Positions 13,913 to 17,702 of a stretch of DNA of 17,702 nucleotides are shown here, piece after piece. Position numbers and translations under genes: made by a program. Below the pieces are notes generated by a model. It was not told the DNA's origin, ran no database searches, and worked only from the letters and a program-made list of their open reading frames with translations. Position 1 is the first letter of the stretch. Each line of letters opens with the position of its first letter. The DNA comes from an uncultured Oscillospiraceae bacterium. Lineage in GTDB: Bacteria; Bacillota_A; Clostridia; Oscillospirales; Oscillospiraceae. The stretch spans positions 1 through 17,702 of the forward strand of contig CALWWO010000020.1 in NCBI GenBank assembly GCA_944385265.1, read 5' to 3'.

Positions 13913-14182
13913 CGTAAAATTCAAGCCATTTTCCTCGCCGCTTATGGCGGCAGCCGGAAAAGATGGCGCATTATATCATGCCGGTTACACCGGTATGATA
14001 TAATCTTTGCGTAGAAAATCATGCTTTGCTTTAAGCAGTTTTATCCACCGCGTACAAGCGGTCGGGAAAAGCCGCGCAACGGCTGTTCCGGATTTTTCCA
14101 AAGCAGTATCGCGCGGCGATACTTGGGCGCGGCAGTGCGCCTGTAAGAAGAATAAATTTTATACAAAAGACAGCTATTGTCT
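13913..14182 (+). other. Array of consecutive hairpins in the leader of sufC
   Basis: In order: GCCA-TTTTCC/GGAAAA-TGGC with inner GCCGC/GCGGC (13925-13967); the 16-bp repeat (13970-14004); TGCTT/AAGCA (14022-14037); ACCGC/GCGGT (14047-14062); GGAA-AGCCG/CGGCT-TTCC (14065-14089); AGTATCGC/GCGATACT (14105-14123); GGCGC/GCGCC (14126-14141); AGACA/TGTCT (14168-14182) just before the sufC ribosome site. No convincing protein is encoded. Either a structured 5' untranslated region or an independent RNA fits; it matches no RNA class I can recognise. Confidence 0.55.
13970..14004. repeat. 16-bp inverted repeat with three-base loop
   Basis: ATTATATCATGCCGGT (13970-13985), TAC, ACCGGTATGATATAAT (13989-14004); the only imperfection is a G-T wobble. 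No T-run follows on either strand, so it is not a terminator. Its right arm contains TATGATATAAT, identical to 13881-13891 at the promoter. Confidence 0.8.
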
Positions 14183-14194
14183 GTGGAGGAACAT

Positions 14195-14917
14195 ATGTTA
14201 GAACTTCAAAATATTTCGTATAACGCCGAAGACGAAAACGGCAAAAAAGAGATACTGAGAGATGTAAACCTGAAGATAGATGAGCGGTTTGTGGCGATAA
14301 CAGGACCGAATGGCAGCGGGAAATCGACGCTTGCAAAGGTCATTGCCGGCATATACACGCCGTCGTCAGGCAGGATACTGCTGGATGGTGAGGATATCAC
14401 GGATCTCAATATCACCGAAAGGGCGAGAAAGGGCGTAAGTTTCGCATTCCAGCAGCCGGTGCGTTTTAAGGGTATAACAGTAAAAGACATGATAAAAATG
14501 GCGGCAAACAAGGAAATTTCAGTCACACAGTGCTGCGACTATCTGTCCGAGGTGGGACTGTGCGCGAGAGATTATATCGACAGGGAGATAAACGCAAGCC
14601 TCTCCGGCGGCGAATTGAAGCGAATAGAGATCGCAATGATAATAGCGCGCGGGACAAAACTCTCCATCTTCGACGAGCCGGAGGCGGGGATAGACCTTTG
14701 GAGCTTCAACAACCTTATCAATGTGTTTGAGAAAATGCATGAGATAATACATGGGACGATACTAATTATCTCGCATCAGGAGAGGATACTCAATATTGCG
14801 GACAAGATCGTAGTTATAGCAGACGGCGCCGTGCAAAATATAGGCACGAGAGAAGAGGTGCTTCCCGACATACTTTTAAGCGCAGGAACATGCCGCGTGC
14901 TTACCGATAAGATGTAG
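14195..14917 (+). CDS. sufC: SufC-like ATPase of a minimal SUF (SMS-type) Fe-S assembly system
   Basis: The 240-residue soluble ABC ATPase has Walker A GPNGSGKS (37-44), Q-loop Q86-Q87, signature LSGGE (136-140), Walker B SIFDE (157-161) and the block DEPEAGIDLWSF (160-171) seen in SufC proteins of two-gene systems. It drives conformational change of the SufB/D-type scaffold during cluster assembly. ATG 14195 is chosen because GGAGG ends five bases before it; an in-frame TTG at 14177 would run through the ribosome site. The SufB-like gene follows after 16 bases. No SufS, SufU or SufE gene is nearby, as in the minimal SMS type, so sulfur donation must come from elsewhere. Confidence 0.9.
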   Translation: MLELQNISYNAEDENGKKEILRDVNLKIDERFVAITGPNGSGKSTLAKVIAGIYTPSSGRILLDGEDITDLNITERARKGVSFAFQQPVRFKGITVKDMIKMAANKEISVTQCCDYLSEVGLCARDYIDREINASLSGGELKRIEIAMIIARGTKLSIFDEPEAGIDLWSFNNLINVFEKMHEIIHGTILIISHQERILNIADKIVVIADGAVQNIGTREEVLPDILLSAGTCRVLTDKM

Positions 14918-14933
14918 AGAGGAGGAATATGCA

Positions 14934-15854
14934 ATGCTTAATGAGATACAGAAAAAGCTTTTAGCGGAGGTAGCCGATTTAAAGGGCGCTCCAAAGGGAG
15001 CTTACAATATCCGTTCAGACGGCGAGAGCGCCGCACGGAATACGACGGAAAACATAAATATCGTGACGAAGACCGATAAGCCCGGTATAGATATAATCAT
15101 AAAAGCCGGTACAAAGGGCGAGGATGTCCATATCCCCGTTATAATCAGCCGGGACGGTTATCAGGAAACTGTATATAACGACTTTTTCATCGGGGAGGAC
15201 GCAGATGTAACGATAATCGCAGGCTGTGGAATACACAGCACCGGGTGCGAGCTTACAGAACACAGCGGCGTACACACGTTTTATGTCGGCAAAAACGCGA
15301 AGGTGAAATATGTTGAAAAGCATTACGGCGAGGGCGAGGGAACGGGCGAGCGCGTGATGAACCCCTCCACCGTCGTGGTGATGGAGGAAAACAGTTACAT
15401 GGAGATGGAAACGGCGCAGATACGCGGCGTCGATTCAACATACCGCAAGACGAAAGCGACTCTCGGGGATAAAGCGGTGCTTAAAATAAGCGAAAAAATA
15501 ATGACCCACGGCAGACAGAGCGCGACGACCGATTTCGAGGTCGATTTAAACGGCAAGGACTGCGGCTGCCACGTCGTGTCGCGTTCCGTCGCAAAGGATG
15601 ATTCAAAGCAGCTTTTCATCTCATGCATCAACGGGAACAATCGCTGCCACGGGCATACGGAGTGCGATGCGATAATTATGGATAACGGCAATGTCGCAGC
15701 CGTACCGAAGGTAAACGCCAATAATGTGGAGGCGTCGCTCATCCACGAGGCCGCGATAGGCAAGATAGCCGGCGAGCAGCTTATAAAGCTTATGACGCTC
15801 GGTCTTACAGAAAAAGAGGCGGAAGAGAGGATAGTAAACGGCTTCATAAGCTGA
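14934..15854 (+). CDS. sufB: Short SufB/SufD-family scaffold protein
   Basis: At 306 residues it is much shorter than E. coli SufB (about 495) and SufD (about 423), matching the compact scaffold of two-gene SUF-like systems. The C-terminal core is clear: HGHTECDAIIMD (239-250), LIHEAAIGKIAGEQL (269-283) and a tail ERIVNGFI. By eye alignment, E272 matches the SufB catalytic Glu (HEA) and C244 the SufB QCDS cysteine, whereas the SufB cysteine of the CGAH motif falls on G252 and the following histidine on A256, so the cluster-building residues differ from the E. coli model. It should form a complex with SufC and build [4Fe-4S] clusters. GGAGG eight bases upstream supports the start. Confidence 0.87.
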   Translation: MLNEIQKKLLAEVADLKGAPKGAYNIRSDGESAARNTTENINIVTKTDKPGIDIIIKAGTKGEDVHIPVIISRDGYQETVYNDFFIGEDADVTIIAGCGIHSTGCELTEHSGVHTFYVGKNAKVKYVEKHYGEGEGTGERVMNPSTVVVMEENSYMEMETAQIRGVDSTYRKTKATLGDKAVLKISEKIMTHGRQSATTDFEVDLNGKDCGCHVVSRSVAKDDSKQLFISCINGNNRCHGHTECDAIIMDNGNVAAVPKVNANNVEASLIHEAAIGKIAGEQLIKLMTLGLTEKEAEERIVNGFIS

Positions 15855-15908
15855 GCCATCCGCAAATTACGGAAGCCAATCAGTTTTGGCGCGTTAATAA
15901 AAAGAAAG

Positions 15909-15940
15909 TCCCAACTGCATTTTTCGTAGTTGGGATTTTT
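15909..15940. terminator. Bidirectional terminator after sufB
   Basis: TCCCAACT (15909-15916) pairs with AGTTGGGA (15928-15935). TTTTT follows on the plus strand, and a T-rich tract follows on the minus strand for the convergent gene. Confidence 0.85.
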
Positions 15941-15953
15941 GTATCTATATTTA

Positions 15954-16430
15954 TTATTGCAGCATGTCCGGTGGTACGCCGAGCAGCAATAAAGTTGATG
16001 AAAGGGCGAGGATGCCGTCGGCAGACATGGAGGGTTTCCGTTTAACGGGGATGTCCTGCGCGTCGATGATACCGCCGGTAAGCGGCGATATTTCTCGCTG
16101 GACGGACAACACATATCCGGCTGAAGAAAGGGAAGAAAGCGTGATAAAATCATCTGAGGACATCCCGTAGGTATAAATATTATTAGCTCGGATAGGCGGC
16201 GGAATGCAGTTTCCCGGTATAAGCAGAGTACCGCAAACGGCGCGATGCGGGACGGAGATCTCCTGCGCGGTTTTCGGCGATACTACGACAAGAGCCGGGG
16301 CGTGCTTTTTCCCGAAACGGGGCGCAATGATAAGTCCGCCGTCACAGCGCCATTTCATGCGAACGAGATTTTTTGCAACTTGGGCGGCGATATCCTCGTT
16401 TTTACGTTCAAAAACAACGGTGCTGAGCAA
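15954..16430 (-). CDS. Protein of unknown function, coupled to the CmpB-like gene
   Basis: I do not recognise this 158-residue protein. It probably starts at TTG 16430, with AGGTGAT about six bases upstream, matching the 16S anti-ribosome-site sequence; the start lies six bases after the upstream stop, so translation is likely coupled. It has no signal peptide or membrane helix and looks globular, with a region RCDGGLIIAPRFGKKHAPALVVV, a proline-rich NCIPPPIRANNIYTYGMSS, and a final DADGI-like stretch (MSADGILALSSTLLLLGV) that is mildly hydrophobic. No catalytic motif is obvious. A codon-biased frame filling the gap between neighbour and terminator argues that it is real. Confidence 0.6.
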   Translation of the reverse strand: MLSTVVFERKNEDIAAQVAKNLVRMKWRCDGGLIIAPRFGKKHAPALVVVSPKTAQEISVPHRAVCGTLLIPGNCIPPPIRANNIYTYGMSSDDFITLSSLSSAGYVLSVQREISPLTGGIIDAQDIPVKRKPSMSADGILALSSTLLLLGVPPDMLQ

Positions 16431-16436
16431 AATCGA

Positions 16437-16823
16437 TCACCTGCCTTGCAAAAGCCGGTCTGCCTTTTGAAAAAGAAACATGGCAGGGAAAGAGAGCGCC
16501 GTCCACGCAATGGAAAACATCGGGCATATCTGTCCCATAAGGTTAAACGGCTGAGAGCTGTAGTCCCATACTGCCCAGCCGAGCGCGATGTTTATAACGG
16601 CTCCGGCTACAAATTCGATCGTCGTAATCGCAGCACCGCCCAGCACACATTTTTGCCATATGTGCAGAGACTGGCGCAGGCTGATAAAATGCAGAAGAAC
16701 GCAGCATAAGCCGCCGACTATAAGCATAGACCAGTGCGTAAAGCCCCGGAAAAGAATTTCAATAAGACCGTAAGTAAGTCCGCCGGACAAAAAAATAAAA
16801 AAGCGCAGAAGAAAAGCCTTCAT
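16437..16823 (-). CDS. CmpB-like membrane protein (putative ABC-transporter type IV family)
   Basis: The 128-residue membrane protein has about four hydrophobic segments. The motif GLIEILFRGFTHWSMLIVGGLC near the start and NIALGWAVWDYSSQPFNLMGQICP in the second half are hallmarks of the CmpB family (Pfam name: putative ABC-transporter type IV), whose function is not established. GAGAGGGG upstream supports the ATG at 16823. It lies 68 bases after the sirtuin gene with no clear terminator between, so it may be co-transcribed with it, and it precedes the unknown 158-residue gene closely. Confidence 0.8.
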   Translation of the reverse strand: MKAFLLRFFIFLSGGLTYGLIEILFRGFTHWSMLIVGGLCCVLLHFISLRQSLHIWQKCVLGGAAITTIEFVAGAVINIALGWAVWDYSSQPFNLMGQICPMFSIAWTALSFPAMFLFQKADRLLQGR

Positions 16824-16891
16824 AAATCAGAACCCCTCTCTTTTGCAATTAGGATAACCTGATGTGAAGGCTTTTATGTATTTTATAAGAT

Positions 16892-17605
16892 TTAAAGCGC
16901 TGAAAAAACCTCGCCTATATTTCCCCTGATAATAAAGTCGGCACTGCTATCGCGCGCTGTCGCATCGCGATTGATAAGGACAAGGCGGTTGCCATTGTAA
17001 TAGTCGATAAGTCCGGCTGCGGGATAGACAACAAGCGACGTTCCGCCTACTATAAGCATGTCGGCGGCTTTTATGAGCTCAGCCGATCTGTGAAGTATGC
17101 GAAAATCGAGTCCTTCGCCGTACAGCACAATGTCCGGTCTGATGATCCCGCCGCACTGGCATGTCGGCACGCCGGAAAAGGACAGCATATGCTCATATCC
17201 GTAATGCCTGCCGCATTTTGTGCAGTAATTTCGAAGAAGCGAGCCGTGCAGTTCAAGCACGTTGCGGCTGCCTGCCGCCTGATGCAGTCCGTCTATATTC
17301 TGCGTTATGACGGCGGCGAGCTTCCCCTCGCGTTCAAGTCGCGCCAGCGCATAATGCGACGCGTTTGGTTTCGCACCTGAAATATTCAGTTTATCGCGGT
17401 AAAATCTATAAAATTCATCTGGAAAAGCTTCAAAATATCTATCGCTCAGTATCTCCTCCGGCGGATCGCTGTATTTCTGATTGTACAGCCCGTCGACGCT
17501 CCTAAAGTCGGGAATGCCGCTCTCGGTCGAAACGCCCGCGCCGCCGAAAAAAACGATATTGCTGCTCTCTTTTATCCATTGTTTCAGCTTTTCGATGTTT
17601 TCCAT
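16892..17605 (-). CDS. cobB: Sir2-family NAD-dependent protein deacylase
   Basis: The 237-residue cytoplasmic sirtuin is complete. NAD-binding motifs GGAGVSTESGIPDFRS (21-36), TQNIDGLH (101-108) and GGTS (187-190) are present, with the catalytic H120 (ELHGS). Zinc ligands are C128 and C131, then C149 and C151; the second pair is CxC instead of the common CxxC, a variant seen in clostridial members. The enzyme removes acyl groups from lysines using NAD+. The frame stays open to the window edge, but GAGGTGAG six bases before ATG 17605 and the family's normal N-terminus fix the start. Upstream (17625 onward) the end of another minus-strand gene may be present. Confidence 0.93.
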   Translation of the reverse strand: MENIEKLKQWIKESSNIVFFGGAGVSTESGIPDFRSVDGLYNQKYSDPPEEILSDRYFEAFPDEFYRFYRDKLNISGAKPNASHYALARLEREGKLAAVITQNIDGLHQAAGSRNVLELHGSLLRNYCTKCGRHYGYEHMLSFSGVPTCQCGGIIRPDIVLYGEGLDFRILHRSAELIKAADMLIVGGTSLVVYPAAGLIDYYNGNRLVLINRDATARDSSADFIIRGNIGEVFSAL

Positions 17606-17702
17606 GTTGCGCTCACCTCGCAAATTATCTGATGTGTACCGCGCCGCCGAAAGATGTCTCGGCTCTGCGGCGATATGCAAACAAATTGCGCCGCCATCCA
17701 TA

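Noticed and set aside
13865..14182. CRISPR array, tmRNA, RNase P RNA or insertion-sequence ends in the hairpin-rich region
   Set aside because: No direct repeats with regular spacers, no tRNA-like end, no RNase P core motif, no transposase or target duplication.
14007..14201. 64-codon frame upstream of sufC
   Set aside because: It runs through five hairpins and the sufC ribosome site, and has no ribosome site of its own.
17625..17702. Possible end of an upstream minus-strand gene (tail ...RRAETSFGGAVHIR, stop at 17627-17625)
   Set aside because: Only about 25 codons are visible and two other frames are also open; not enough to call.

Overview
The window looks like a chromosomal segment of an anaerobic, low-to-mid-GC Firmicute of the class Clostridia. 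The reasons are a tryptophan T-box leader, strong GGAGG ribosome sites, clostridial-type ferredoxins, a degenerate LPxTG-type sorting signal (EPKTGD), a two-gene SUF-like iron-sulfur system without a cysteine desulfurase, and a ferredoxin-domain aldo/keto reductase. I could not compute GC content or search databases; family calls rest on motifs read by eye.

Layout. (1) 1-43 is the 3' half of a tRNA-Lys(UUU), followed by two strong terminators. (2) 1691-302, minus strand: promoter, 2[4Fe-4S] ferredoxin, membrane Fe-S protein, ArsR-type repressor with a cysteine pair like that of persulfide sensors, second ferredoxin, terminator. (3) 1941-3086: a single-gene alpha/beta hydrolase unit. (4) 3385-4293: an AEC-family permease. 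(5) 4428-7801: the best understood unit, a Trp-specific T-box (specifier UGG, acceptor-pairing UGGC), then a well-initiated 27-residue mini-ORF with a Trp-Arg-Trp core, then trpX-trpY-trpZ, a predicted tryptophan ABC importer. (6) 7927-10833: promoter, small overlapping ORFs, a terminator-like hairpin, then an 861-residue sortase-anchored surface protein. (7) 10888-12443: a MATE exporter, probably starting at TTG. (8) 13751-12453, minus strand: aldo/keto reductase with a C-terminal ferredoxin domain and a structured leader. (9) 13865-15940: an unusual 300-base array of inverted repeats and hairpins, then SufC- and SufB-like genes. (10) Minus strand to the right edge: a sirtuin, a CmpB-like membrane protein and a coupled unknown gene.

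Iron-sulfur chemistry recurs: two ferredoxins, a membrane Fe-S protein, an Fe-S aldo/keto reductase and, divergent from the reductase, a cluster-assembly operon. The most notable regulatory regions are the hairpin array before sufC, the Trp-codon mini-ORF behind the Trp T-box, and the probable attenuator before the surface protein.
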